Below are positions 10,978 through 21,729 of a DNA stretch of 64,000 nt, piece after piece. Origin of the DNA: Sistotremastrum niveocremeum HHB9708 (Eukaryota; Basidiomycota; Agaricomycetes; Sistotremastrales; Sistotremastraceae); the NCBI GenBank assembly GCA_001630475.1, contig KV419408.1, positions 620,001-684,000 on the forward strand, read 5' to 3'. The position numbers were made by a program, and so were the translations under genes. How positions within the stretch are numbered: the first letter of the stretch is position 1; every line of letters starts with the position of its first letter. The notes under the pieces are model-generated. The model made no database searches. It saw only the letters and a list, made by a program, of their open reading frames with translations, and was not told the DNA's origin.

Positions 10978-12201
10978 ATGAGCGACCCATCTAACGCTCC
11001 TTTGGCTAAACACTTGGCGTCCACAGGTAAGGTTCGATGAGCATCAGCAATAGACGTTTTCAAATTTCTATGCAGACAAAAAGACACGGGACAAGGCAGT
11101 GAAAGCGCTCGTGAAATTTCTGTCCGAGAGCTCCTACGACGCACTGAGCGAGGCCGAAATGGCAAAGCTCTGGAAGGGTATCTTCTACTGTGAGTGAATT
11201 TTCTAGCCTGATCACATGAATCTATTCTGAGTAAATTTGGGAAGCAAGGCTACTGGATGTCAGACAAACCACTGGTTCAACAGGCCCTTTCTTCCGAGCT
11301 TGCTGAGATCGTATTGTCGATAAACACAACAAAGGCGGCCCTCGCTTTCTTGAAGGGATTTTGGGAAGCAATAGTCAGAGAATGGAATGGGATTGATCGC
11401 TTACGGTGTGTCTACATTTTTGAGTTACATGCTGTTTATTATACTGGTACTGATTGCCTCGAAGGATGGATAAATATTATATGCTCGTTCGAAAATATGT
11501 CCGTGCTTCGTTCACTCTTCTCCTGCGGACCAATTGGAAAGCCGAGTACTGCGAGGAGTACAACAAAATTCTGACATCGCGCGACGGGCCTATACAGTAT
11601 GACCAAGCCTTCGCTACCGTGTTGAAATGGCTCAACCTTTACAGTCCAGATAACCCGAAGCTACCGAACAGTCTGACATACCATGTCATTGATTTGTATC
11701 TCGAGGAAATTCAGAGGAGTTTACAAGAATCATCTCCTGTGAGCATACTTGTTTCCCTACTCACTGATTCATTGCGAAATCTAAACGCCTTGTCAGTGTC
11801 ATCCGGCTCCGCTTCATACACTGCTAGACCCCTTCATCATACTGGCTTCAAAGACTTCGAATAATATTACCTACGACCGTCTCCAATCCTCCCTATTCGA
11901 CCCTCTCATCCAGGCTCTCAATGCTCCTACGGAGAGCGAAGACGTCAATCCACCTCCTGCTAAACGTCTACGCACTCTTGCACCAGACCTCACATTCTTG
12001 TGTCAACATGCATGTTTGGATTCAGCGGATGAGCCAATTGATCCAATGCCCCCGCGTGAACTTCGAAAAACCTTATTGCGCAACATCTTCGAACGCGCCA
12101 GCCATGAGGATTCGAGAGTCTCGAATCGCAAGAAAATGTATCAGATCTGGCGCAACGCTATGGAAGAGGAGGAAGGCAAGAAGGAACTTGATGCTAATTG
12201 A
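10978..12201 (+). CDS. RRP1: Ribosomal RNA processing protein 1 (Nop52 family)
   Basis: Nucleolar 60S assembly factor. It starts MSDPSNAPLAKHLASTDKK. Conserved Rrp1 segments include AEMAKLWKGIFYCYWMSDKP, FWEAIVREWNGIDRLRMDKYYMLVRKYV and YHVIDLYLEEI. A predicted nuclear region has PPPAKRLRTLAPDL, and the end is RKKMYQIWRNAMEEEEGKKE. At least four introns interrupt it, including those near 11025-11075, 11190-11250, 11405-11465 and 11740-11800. The family's N-terminal Nop52 domain is complete; the variable basic tail of metazoan homologs is absent, as in yeast. Its neighbourhood is rich in ribosome and translation genes. Confidence 0.92.
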
Positions 12202-12332
12202 ATGGGGCGCTTTTCTGAAATGTGCTTTGTTGTGGTATTCTCTTATTACATTAATACAGTCGTGGCTTAGACGTCGTACCCTAATACTTAGTAGATGATG
12301 TGCAAGCCTGAAGCTACCTCCAGAGCAGGCGC

Positions 12333-13249
12333 TCATGTGGGTTCGGCACCGTCCAGTCGAGGTCTCTTGGCCTGAGTTTCAGTATCAGGACCCTTCTCTT
12401 GGGATGACTCTGTTCGAGGAGCGGAAGTAGTAGGCTTTTTCTTCACGACAACTCCTTTCAATGCGCCCTTTTTGCCGATTTTGGGTTTTGTTGGTGCACG
12501 AGTAACGGATTTCTCTGACTTTATCGGAGGTGCGGACGCTAATTCGGCTTTTGCTTCTTCTTCTAGCACCCGCTTTGTTCGAGCGGCAACAGCTCTAGCA
12601 GCAGCATAATATTTAATATCATAGATCGCATTTTTGGTGCAAGATGGCTTACTGTCGGAAACCATCAACGCCTTCTGACTCTTCCTGTTTTCGCTTTCTC
12701 TCTTCCTCATTCCGTTTATCCATTATGGAGTCCAGGAAGGATATTTCATCTTCCTCAAGGGCGCGAAATTGATTCCCTGCGAGGTGCTAGTGTGTTGAGT
12801 ATGAATGAGAATACCACGATTTGAATCGCGCACCAAGTTTCACTCTTTCTTCGTATTCTTCTTGTTTGGCAGCCTAGCATCATCAACATGGGCGGAAGCG
12901 GGCGAAGGGGATATGAGCCACCTTATTAGCAGCAAGTTTCTGTGAAACAACTCTCGTTAGCTCTCAAAACGATCTTGAGCACTGACTGGACTGACCTCGG
13001 CCAGACTTCGCCCATCATACGCATCGTCTACAGGCCTAGGAGGAGGTTCTTGTCCCAGTCTGACGATCTAAAATTGAGCGTCATGTCACAACGGTGACTC
13101 GACGCCGGGTTCACGAACCTCGCATATGCCGCTTTCCACTGCTCATCTCTTCTCGCTTGAGCTTCGGTCACATCTGTCTCAGATATAAATCGAGAACCAA
13201 CTGTGCCGGAAGAAATCGACGGGATGGCGGTCCCATCTGCCTCGTCCAT
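12333..13249 (-). CDS. NIP30/FAM192A-type nuclear protein
   Basis: It begins MDEADGTAIPSIS and then shows the NIP30 N-terminal domain: GSRFISETDVTEAQARRDEQ, WKAAYARLGQEPPPRP, AYDGRSLAEKLAANK, AAKQEEYEERVKLGNQFRAL, then EEDEISFLDSIMDKR. This is the hallmark of the PSME3-interacting FAM192A/NIP30 family. The C-terminal half is Lys/Ala-rich and likely disordered (KIGKKGALKGVVVKKKP). Five short introns are needed. In animals the protein binds the nuclear PA28-gamma proteasome activator; fungi generally lack PA28-gamma, so the fungal role is open. It sits in tandem downstream of the ES2 gene on the same strand. Confidence 0.88.
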
Positions 13250-13336
13250 ACTTTTGAGGATCACGGAGAAGTAGTTTGTTGATGTTTGGCAAAGCCTTCT
13301 ACGTAGGAGACGCTGCAATATATATTAGATACCGCT

Positions 13337-15001
13337 CTACATCCTGGGACTGGGAGTCCATCGAACGCGAGAAATGTCTTTCGCTTTATCAGGCTTCTTT
13401 CCCTCCCACCCTGCTGACGCTCCCATCACCTCTGCGCGGCGACTCCTGGCAGTGCTGCCCACCGTCCGGTCCAGTAATCTTCGCGCTGCCGGAGTCAGAT
13501 TACCGGGTGCATGTTTGGGTGTCCAACTCGGTGGATCCATATTAGTCTTCCGTTTGGTTCCTGATGACGCTCTGGGTGTTGAACCGGCCATCATGGCGGC
13601 CTTGTTTCGCAAAGAGCGTGAAGCGTCCGAAGATAGTTTATTCGCAGTCACTTCGCGAGGCGTGAGATTTGGGATGTGGAACGGAGTGCATGGCGGGATA
13701 TCGTCATCTGATGACAGAACACGAGGTGTTCCAGTGATCTGTCCGACGGTCATGAGCTGTTTGAGAGCGGCAGGGCCCAGTTGTGCTGGCGTCGGCGAGG
13801 GTACATTTGGTACGAGGGAAAAACCACCGATTTTTGGTGAACGTGGTCGATCTACAACAAAGATTAGCGACCACATCGTGTGTCATGAGATGGTATCGTA
13901 CAAGGAGTTCCAGAGACGGCAGCATCGACCAGACTTCGACTGGGTGTGGGTGGCTGTGACACACTCGGTGAAGCATCTTCCTCGACTACCGTGCGGGTGT
14001 TGGCATGTTGGATACTGCCAGGTGCACCTCGTCCTATCGTCACTTTCTCTTGAAGTGCGTCATACGGGGCTATGTCTGCATCGGGAGGAAACATCAGCCC
14101 GTTACGAGCCTAGGAAACTGGTTAAAAATGCACTCAAAGATATTAGACAAAACAAACATACTTTGAATGCCCATCCCTCCACTCCGGCCGGTCGCGTGTC
14201 CTTCTTTTTTGCTAAGACATTGACCTGCGATTCCTCCGAATCTCCATATTGACCTGTGCCAAGCAAGATCATGCCAGTTTCCTTAACCTCATCTTTCTCC
14301 TCGTCGTTCTCCTTTGTCGAGTCATCGGCTTCCACTGCCTGTTCATCTTCCCCAGCGGAATTCGTGATCAGACCGACTGGACGTGGCTGCTCAATCCTCA
14401 GTTTTGAACGGACACCAGGAACAGATGGTTCTATCAGGAGCTTCTCCCGGACCTCAATCTGTTTGCCCTTGAGAGAGTTCGCCCGCTCTTGGGCATTCCA
14501 AGCCCATCCCCACTTTTGACGACGTTCCTTATTTTCTTCTTCAAGGATTTCGGTGAAGCTGCTGTTATCCTCTGAGGTATAACGAGCTTGAAATTCGTCC
14601 AGTGAGAGATCACGATTATACCGTGGCCTTTTCTTTGGTGGCCCGAAATCGACGAGCGATGGATTTCGAGGAGTATCAAGGACAGAACCACCGAGTGGTG
14701 TTTGTGTTGCGGTGAATGCGGGGGAGGATTGTACTTCTGCAAGACGTCGAGCAGTATTGCCTATGAGATGGGGATCCTCAGATGCAAGAGCATCCAAGTA
14801 GTTGTTCGTTGCATCTAGTTGGACAAGAGACGGAAAGAAATCGCGGGCAATGATGTGGGATACAGCAGCCGTATATTCATCTTCTTCAAGTACGACTTGT
14901 CTGTTCAACGAGCGACTTGGGCGAGCATTCGAGTCTGAACGAGCGATGCTGCTCTCAGGGGTCATGATGATTCGGAGAGGCGGAGTTAATCGCCGATGCA
15001 T
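13337..15001 (-). CDS. ES2/DGCR14 (Bis1) splicing-associated nuclear protein
   Basis: Three exons. The conserved core is RQVVLEEDEYTAAVSHIIAR followed by DFFPSLVQLD, typical of ES2/DGCR14, a protein associated with late spliceosomes and, in fission yeast, stress survival (Bis1). Other family elements are SLDEFQARYTSEDNSSFTEI, KWGWAWNAQE, and a C-terminal region with TPRE and PAARRLLDRT. The first intron follows VEGWAFK; the second joins GTP to YRPRSPKIGGFS. Two in-frame ATGs (14999-15001 and 14963-14965) could start the protein; both precede the conserved domain. An antisense frame of 292 codons across 13374-14252 is treated as a shadow. Confidence 0.9.
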
Positions 15002-15096
15002 TGGAAAAAAATAACTAAGGCGACACTAAACAACACAATGCATAGAGTGAACAGGTCAAAGTGCTAGTAGGCTGGAAAGCGGAAGGGAACCGTAGT

Positions 15097-15451
15097 CTAG
15101 CGGAGACGACTGAAGTGATGTTGAGTTAGACGGTGAAAGTGTTTAAGGCTAAGACGACATACCGGGCCTCTCGCTCGCTTTCTAACAAAGCAAGGATGTC
15201 CTCCTCTCTGACGGGTCCCTTGACGTTGCGGATGATGGACCGCGATGAGTCGTCCATGAATTCGACACGGACTTGGGTGACACCACCACGAGAACCAGTG
15301 CGTCCCAAGACCTATTGCGGATCAGCGACTGCAGGCCCTATTGGCACACGACGCACCTTGATGACTTTGGCGAGTTTTACGGGAGCCTTGGAGGAATCCT
15401 ACAGAGACCGTCAGCAATTGCCCGTGTTGTCAATGAGCCTGCACGAACCAT
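15097..15451 (-). CDS. RPS28: 40S ribosomal protein S28 (eS28)
   Basis: Reconstructed protein: M, then [67 protein letters not shown]. This is the full-length, highly conserved S28 of about 68 aa. Four exons: the first holds just the ATG (15449-15451), with donor gttcgt directly after it; the next begins at GAT TCC. A third intron separates GAGGCCCG from TCGTCTCCGCTAG, giving the invariant C-terminal RRLR and the stop at 15097-15099. Splitting the start codon from the body is common in fungal ribosomal protein genes. It is head to head with CMC1 (139 bp between start codons). Confidence 0.95.
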
Positions 15452-15590
15452 TTTTTGGGAAGAGTTGGTGGGTGAGGAAGGCGCGTGGAATAAGGTTCAA
15501 AGGCAAAGCCGCCTGTATAGTTCGGCAATTCCCGCACGCTCTTTCCGCCTAAATTCTCGACTCTCGTCTGTTGCGTTTCAGCACGAAAGG

Positions 15591-15965
15591 ATGGAGACGT
15601 TGTCTCGTCGCGAAGAGGAGACGCTGCTCAAGACTACTAAGGAGCGTGCAATGAAGGAATGTGACTCTTTCGTTCGTGGTTAGCAAGCTCAGCCTCGCCT
15701 GGTTTCCAACATCTCGCCGACCGATTCTCTGCAGAGTTTGCCCAATGTGCTGCTGGTCGCACAGTGACGGTCCCTTGGGCATGCAAGCAGCCTTGGAAAG
15801 AAATGCAGGCTTGTGTCTATCAATAGTCCGCGTCCCAGAATCTTTCTCCGAGAAACGCCTCTTGACACTCAGCCGTTTAGCACATGTCCCGAGAATATGG
15901 ACAAGCTTCGCCGGGAGTATATTCGCCTAAGGAGCTCTTCTGCCAGAGGAGACGCCGCTTCGTGA
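15591..15965 (+). CDS. CMC1: Twin CX9C mitochondrial protein, cytochrome c oxidase biogenesis factor Cmc1
   Basis: Three small exons encode about 88 aa. It begins METLSRREEETLLKTTKERA. The first CX9C is C-DSFVREFAQ-C, split by the first intron (starting at 15679, within the codon after VR); the second is C-KQPWKEMQA-C. Then VYQYTCPENMDKLRREYIRL and the stop at 15963-15965. The twin CX9C helical hairpin is the substrate of Mia40 in the mitochondrial intermembrane space; Cmc1 acts early in Cox1/copper delivery for complex IV. The motif order and the GRTVTVPWACK segment fit Cmc1 best. An upstream noncoding or coding exon cannot be excluded, as an acceptor-like tttcag lies just before the ATG. 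Confidence 0.9.
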
Positions 15966-16370
15966 AGATTGAAGACGAGCGGCTTGTTGATCGGTCTCCG
16001 TGAAACAAGCTGAGTAAGTCGACTACAGCTTGCGAAATCTCAAGATCCTTATTCACAAGATTATCAATCGAGCACCGGACCACTCATCGATCACTCATTC
16101 AGAGATCTATTCTTCTGCCAAAGCTGCCCTGATTGTCGCAATCGTCCTATTAATCGGCGGTCCCGGAAGCTTCTTGATTTCAAGCCAAATCACTGAATGC
16201 TACCCACGTTTCGGGTCTGCATCTCAACCGTATTCTAGCGAGCCATCCTTATCCCACTACTATTGTATTTTATTATCTCGAACGTCGTAGATTATCCCCA
16301 ATTCTACACAAAATGACTTGGTCTGCGTGACAGGCGTGACATATACCTACTTCTCTTACTCATCGCAGTC
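15966..16370. other. Intergenic region between CMC1 and the eIF3g gene
   Basis: It holds the CMC1 3' UTR and the promoter of the eIF3g gene. Short frames on both strands lack homology to anything I recognise. Confidence 0.55.
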
Positions 16371-17494
16371 ATGGCCACAGAGACGTGAGCAGGACGAAAC
16401 TCGTGTAATGTCTAAGCTTACATATTCGCAGTATCCAAAAGACTTCATGGGCGGACGACGTCGATAATGAGCTTGGTCAGTGCACTGAGTGATGCTGAAT
16501 TCTTCGTTACCCATACTTTTGTCTAGAACACTCGAAGGTGGAAGATTTCGTTGATGAGAATGGCATTCGAACGATCATCGAGTACAAAACCAATGAAGAT
16601 GGCAAAAAGATCAAGGTACGTGCTATGATCCTTTTAACTCGCCCTTCTAGACGTCTCAAAGGTCACGCGCAAAATTAAACGCACGCTGCGAAAATCCCTC
16701 GTCAACCACAGTGTCGCGGAACGTAAAACCTGGGCAAAATTCGGTGGCGAGAAAGGCAATGCTCCTGGACCCGATCGATCGACAACAACAGTAGGAGAGG
16801 AGGTTTTCCTGAAATTGAGTGTTGGGAACAAGAGTGCAGAGCCAGAAAAGACCGAGGAGCAGGTCATGAAGGCCAATCTTGCCAAGGCGGGCAAAGTGAC
16901 CTGTCGTCTGTGCAAAGGCGATCATTTCACTGCCAAGTGTCCTTATAAGGATTCACTGGCTGGGCTTGATGGTGCGTGTTCTGTTTCATTGTCGCTCTGC
17001 CCTGGTTCTCACACGGACAACAGAACTTGCTGCGCCCGCCGATGACACGTTGGCACCCCTTGATGGACCTATGCCTGGGATTGGTGCCACCGCTGGTGGC
17101 AAGTATGTCCCTCCGTCAATGCGTGCAGGTGCTGGACGTGGCGCCGGCGAATCGATGTACCGTTCTGGCAACCGTGACGACCTCCCTACTTTGAGAGTGA
17201 CGAACGTGTCGGAGGACACTACTGACAACGATCTTCGCGACTTGTTTGGAACCTTTGGCCGTGTTGCAAGAGTGTACATCGGTCGCGATCGGGAAACTGG
17301 CATTGGCAAGGGCTACGCCTTTGTTAGCTTCGAAGACAGGGCCGTTGCACAGAAGGCGATGGACAAGGTGCATGGCATGGGCTATGATAATCTCATACTG
17401 AATTGCCAGTGGTCTCGTGCGTATTTGTTTTGGCTGCCCGAAACCGCCTGTTTCTCATTTCATTTTCATTTCAGAACCCCGAGAGCAACGGTGA
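16371..17494 (+). CDS. TIF35: Translation initiation factor eIF3 subunit G
   Basis: The first exon is 14 nt (16371-16384, encoding MATE and part of T). The second begins IQKTSWADDVDNEL. The N-terminal eIF3g domain has VEDFVDENGIRTIIEYK and KVTRKIKRTLRKSLVNHSVA. A CCHC-like zinc knuckle follows, CRLCKGDHFTAKCPY. The C-terminus is an RRM with RNP2 LRVTNV and RNP1 GKGYAFVSF. A final short exon gives QPREQR and the stop at 17492-17494. eIF3g binds eIF3i and eIF4B and promotes scanning and reinitiation. All domains expected of the subunit are present. Confidence 0.95.
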
Positions 17495-17677
17495 TACATG
17501 ACAGATTGTGATTTGTCTGCATATACACATTACACAATATATCTACTTTCACCCAGTGTGCTGCGAGCGATCAAACTACTCGCAAGCTTTTGGATCTCAT
17601 CTAATCTATGGAAGCAGCCAATGGTACACTTCTTTTTTTTTGTTTTCGGAGGCTATCTCGTGAGCCATCTCGCTTCG

Positions 17678-18751
17678 CTAGCTGACCGCTTGCGCGCGTA
17701 CAAGACGCGCCATGTTGGTGTCAACGCTAGCTAGCTCGGCGACGACCTGGTCGAAGGCGTCCCACCACCACGCATGCAGTTCCTCGTATTCGATGGGTGC
17801 TTCGCCCCGACGATAGTGCCATGGCTTGTCAGAGAGGATGTAATGCAAGCAGCGGATTTCATCGTCTCTCCAACAGGGGCGATGGATGACTCGAAGGGTC
17901 TTGAGTGCGTTGTAACACCATGGCAAGGGTTTCCATTTGCCGTGAAAGAAGTTTGCAAGAAGATCTTGATCGGGAAAGGAGAACTCTGCTATGCGATCCG
18001 AAGTTGCTAGATAATGGCAGATGTCCGCCATCAAGTTCTTCGAGGGCGTTAGAACGACGAGGCCCGAGTTGAGCAAGCCGTAAGTCCTCGGCGACTCGGG
18101 CGTGATTGGGGTCGGATGCATCAGCGCGTCTGGGTGAACCATCGGCGTGTAGGCACAGTTCTCCGGGATCCTTAACAAAGCAAGATATAATAATTTAATT
18201 AATCAAAGGGCGTTGTCAGTGATTGAGTCGACTGGCGCTAAGAAAAGCGGACTAACCAGTCTCGGGGATAGTGGGCCAGTTTCATGGGATTGCAAGCGCA
18301 GGCGTGGGCGGCTGCGATGTGATCTGGCGGTAGGTCGAGGTCCATGATTTCGTCCATGTTGCGACGGACAATCATGTCAGAGTCGAGGAGGACGGCACGC
18401 TTGACGGAGGCATGAGCGCGGGCCTGGACACTGACAGGCTTGGGCGCCGCGACTCACATCATACTCGGCGAGGTCAAAGACCCGCAGCTTGGTCCAGGTG
18501 TCTCTGAAGCGGATGTCGTGCTCTGCGATGGTGTGGCGGCCGGGCTCTGGCTCGAGGTACTCGATGTCGCGGACGACGACGGAGCGGGCTCTGAGGACGT
18601 CTCTGGCGTCGGCGGGAAGCTGAGGGGATGCCATCACCACAAGGGGATACCGGGAGGCGACCTCTTTGAGAGATTTGTCAAGCACGAGGGCACCTTGGAT
18701 ATACGATGTCTTGGTGAGCAAGGTCACCCATGCACACTTTCTGCTTGCCAT
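17678..18751 (-). CDS. Glycosyltransferase family 8 protein (glycogenin/galactinol synthase-like)
   Basis: Three exons. It begins MASRKCAWVTLLTKTSYIQG and has the GT-A pattern: VLDKSLKEVASRYPLVVM, TKLRVFDLAEYDRAVLLDSD with the metal-binding DSD motif, then RNMDEIMDL, a CNPMKLAHYPRDWIPENCAY segment, LLNSGLVVLTPS, and FPDQDLLANFF. The typical end is KPWHYRR. Such fungal GT8 proteins use nucleotide sugars; the acceptor is unknown. No signal peptide or transmembrane segment is seen, so a cytosolic place is likely. The first intron starts at GAT|gtgagt and the second splits the Trp codon of RDW. Confidence 0.9.
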
Positions 18752-18860
18752 TGCCTGTCGCAGTCAGAAAGAACGTGGCAAGCCCTTTGGGAAATATCCC
18801 GACTCAATCAATCATCCACCCAGCCTCGCCAGCTCTCTCTTATAAGCAGCTCAATGGCTC

Positions 18861-19904
18861 ATGCCATCTTCAATGACTCTCCCAGACCTTCTGCCTGAGC
18901 TCTGGTACCACATTCTGGACCACCTCACCCAGCGCGACCTCCTCGCTCTCTCGCTTGTCTCGTCTTCGCTGAGCACTATATGCCAGCCCCATCTCTTCCG
19001 CAACGTCACCCTCCTCCTTCGCAACTATAGCTTCCCCACCCTCGGCAAGCCAGGCCAGTCGAATGGCTATGCCTTGCGCAAGTCGCAGGCAGCGTTCACG
19101 CGTGCCATCGCCCGAAACCCACACCTCGCGCATCACGTTCGCTCATTCCAATGGACGCTCGAGCTCGCCAAATTCAGCGGCGAGGACTATCATTTAATTC
19201 CAACCTTTGCACGTCCATCGAGACCCACCTCTCCCGCCCCACTCGGCCCCTCACAGTGTTTCACTAAACTCGTCAACGTCCGTCGTGTCCACATCCACAT
19301 TCCATGGGAGACCGTGCGATGTCCAAATGTCGAGATATTGTTCCCTGCCGTGACCGCGGTCAAGATATCTGGGCAGTTCAGTATAGACATTGCCAGATTA
19401 ATTCTGCACACCCCCCGCCAGCTCCACGAGCTCTCTTTGGATCACGTATTTCAGGACCCCGTAGATGTATCCACCTTGTTTTCGGTATTGTCGAATTCCT
19501 GCCCTTCACTTCGCAAACTCTCTCTGCGCAAAGAAGGAAATGCCGTCCAAGGAGAGCCGTTCAACTTGGAGCATGACGCCCAGATTCTGAGGTTGTGGGG
19601 GAAGTTTGTCGGGTCATGCAAGGCAAGTCTTGAGCACGCCACATTTGCTTTGACCAAAAGCACACATGGATGCGTTGTCTACCTTGGAGAGGACATGCGG
19701 TCTGCATGTTTCCGAGATCACGTCCTTCCTGTATTGTGGGAGCCTGGTTGGGATCGCCTGTCGACGCTGAGACTCGAAGGGATCAAACTGAAGAAGTCTT
19801 GGAGAGAACGTCTATATTCAGCAAGCCCATTACTGAAGGTCGAACTCCTCCCTAGCCGTTATACTAACGACGTTTGGCACCAACACAGCGCGGATGACTT
19901 TTAA
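18861..19904 (+). CDS. F-box protein, intronless
   Basis: A single open frame of 347 aa, unusual in this intron-rich setting. The F-box is at residues ~6-45: LPDLLPELWYHILDHLTQRD, LLALSLVSSSLSTICQPHLF, RNVTLLL. The rest contains leucine-rich, loosely repeating segments (HELSLDHVF; LRKLSLRKEG; LSTLRLEGI) as in the F-box/LRR-like families that are expanded in Agaricomycetes. It would recruit substrates to an SCF ubiquitin ligase; the target is unknown. It is head to head with the GT8 gene, 109 bp between start codons. An ATG 7 bp upstream (18854) is out of frame. Confidence 0.9.
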   Translation: MPSSMTLPDLLPELWYHILDHLTQRDLLALSLVSSSLSTICQPHLFRNVTLLLRNYSFPTLGKPGQSNGYALRKSQAAFTRAIARNPHLAHHVRSFQWTLELAKFSGEDYHLIPTFARPSRPTSPAPLGPSQCFTKLVNVRRVHIHIPWETVRCPNVEILFPAVTAVKISGQFSIDIARLILHTPRQLHELSLDHVFQDPVDVSTLFSVLSNSCPSLRKLSLRKEGNAVQGEPFNLEHDAQILRLWGKFVGSCKASLEHATFALTKSTHGCVVYLGEDMRSACFRDHVLPVLWEPGWDRLSTLRLEGIKLKKSWRERLYSASPLLKVELLPSRYTNDVWHQHSADDF

Positions 19905-20135
19905 TACACGAGCAGAAAAGTATTACCCCAGGAGCATGGACGTTGGAGAGGACTGTTGACTATCATTATTATCACCCCCCACTGCTTAATTTTAATCTGA
20001 CTAGTATACTCTGTACTACGACGCATATCGACACTATAATCATAATCTGAGTTCGGCTGGCTATTAATTATATTACTCGTGTTTTTAGGCAATGAGATTT
20101 GCAAGGCGCTTATCGGACATTGCCATAATTTCTAG

Positions 20136-21608
20136 ATGGTTACGCGACGAAGGAAAGGTCCCTTGGAGAGACCAGGTTGATCTATATTCGAACTTTGCGC
20201 AAAGATATTGATCTAACTCTAAATACCATTATCTCTAGATCGACCTTACGTTGCTCTTGGTCTCGAAGGCTCGGCGAATAAACTAGGGGCTGGAGTCATT
20301 GCCCACCTTCCTGATGGATCAACCAAAGTACTGTCGAACGTTCGGCACACCTATGTGACGCCTCCTGGCGAAGGGTTCCTTCCTCGAGATACGGCTCAAC
20401 ACCATCGGGATTGGGCTCTGAAAGTCATTCAGGATGCCTTCAAACAAGCATCGCTGCGTCCACAAGACATTGACTGCATATGCTACACGAAAGGTACGGC
20501 AGTTCGAGGTCGACCGGGACTCGCTGAATAACGATCTCTGCTACCAGGGCCCGGGATGGGAGCTCCTCTGCATACAGTGGCTCTCGTTGCACGTACGTTG
20601 GCCCTTCTCTATGGGAAACCTTTGATCGGGGTGAATCACTGTGTTGGACGTGAGCCTATTCAATCATGATTTTTGTTTTGGATTTATCTTGCTCTTCATC
20701 AGACATCGAGATGGGACGGTTGATCACCGGCGCACAAAATCCCGTCGTACTTTATGTATCTGGTGGAAATACCCAAGTCATTGCATATTCCAGGCAGAGA
20801 TATCGTATATTCGGCGAAACACTCGATATTGCGGTCGGAAATTGTCTGGACCGATTTGCTCGTGTCATCGGCCTGAGCAATGACCCCAGTCCCGGATATA
20901 ATATTGAACAAGAAGCCAAGAAGTACATCCATGCGTTTCCCTATTTACCATTGGCTCGTTGCTCACGACATGTTCCAGAGGCACACAGTTATTGAGTCTA
21001 CCATATGCGACCAAAGGGATGGATGTATCGCTGTCAGGAATACTGACCGCCGTTGAAGCCTATACCGCCGATCCAAGGTTCAAGACCAATGCAGCGGGAC
21101 CTCAGGATGAGACCTCAGATATCATCACGCCGGCCGACCTTTGCTTCTCTCTGCAAGAAACTGTCTTTGCGATGTTGGTTGAAATTACGGAGCGTGCAAT
21201 GGCTCATATTGGTAGCAAAGAAGTTTTGATAGTGGGAGGTGTTGGGTGTAAGCGATGATGCCTTACTCTTTCCAGGAGTTGACAATTTGACAACACAGGC
21301 AATGAACGACTGCAGGAGATGATGGGAGTCATGGCTTCTGAGCGACGGGGCAATGTTTTCGCGACTGATGACAGGTGGGCTCGGCCTGATGGGTTCTTCA
21401 GTGCTAATGCTTTGCTGTAGATTTTGTATCGACAACGGACTGATGATTGCACAAGCTGGTTTGCTGAGTTACCGTACTGGTTTTCAGACCTCGTTCGAAG
21501 AGAGCACTTGTACACAACGGTACCATCTTTGGGACTGCGACTGGCAAGGATACTCATGACTGTCTTAGATTTCGAACGGATGAAGTTCACGTGGCGTGGC
21601 GACGCTAA
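20136..21608 (+). CDS. KAE1: tRNA N6-adenosine threonylcarbamoyltransferase, KEOPS subunit
   Basis: Makes t6A37 in ANN-decoding tRNAs, cytosolic/nuclear KEOPS form. After a short first exon the protein reads [20 protein letters not shown]. Family marks: [20 protein letters not shown], the metal-binding HxxxH in [70 protein letters not shown], and the C-terminal [15 protein letters not shown] with stop at 21606-21608. The start is inferred: the ATG at 20136-20138 is the nearest one that can be spliced in frame, by a donor near 20158 or one near 20175, giving slightly different N-termini. A frame from the ATG at 20092 does not join in phase. Confidence 0.92.
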
Positions 21609-21729
21609 AACCTGAGTGAATAAACTCCGAGTAGGTTGGAATGTAATAATTATAGTAACTGTACATTATCGTGCTATGGCGAGGCTAGTAGGTGGCAAAT
21701 CTCGAATACAAGGGATCACTCTAGATGAG

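Noticed and set aside
13374-14252. 292-codon plus-strand open frame
   Set aside because: It lies entirely antisense to the ES2/DGCR14 gene, has no recognisable domain, and is explained by codon bias of the real gene.
20092-20160. ATG at 20092 as the KAE1 start
   Set aside because: Its frame does not join in phase to the conserved [10 protein letters not shown] exon, whereas the ATG at 20136 does.
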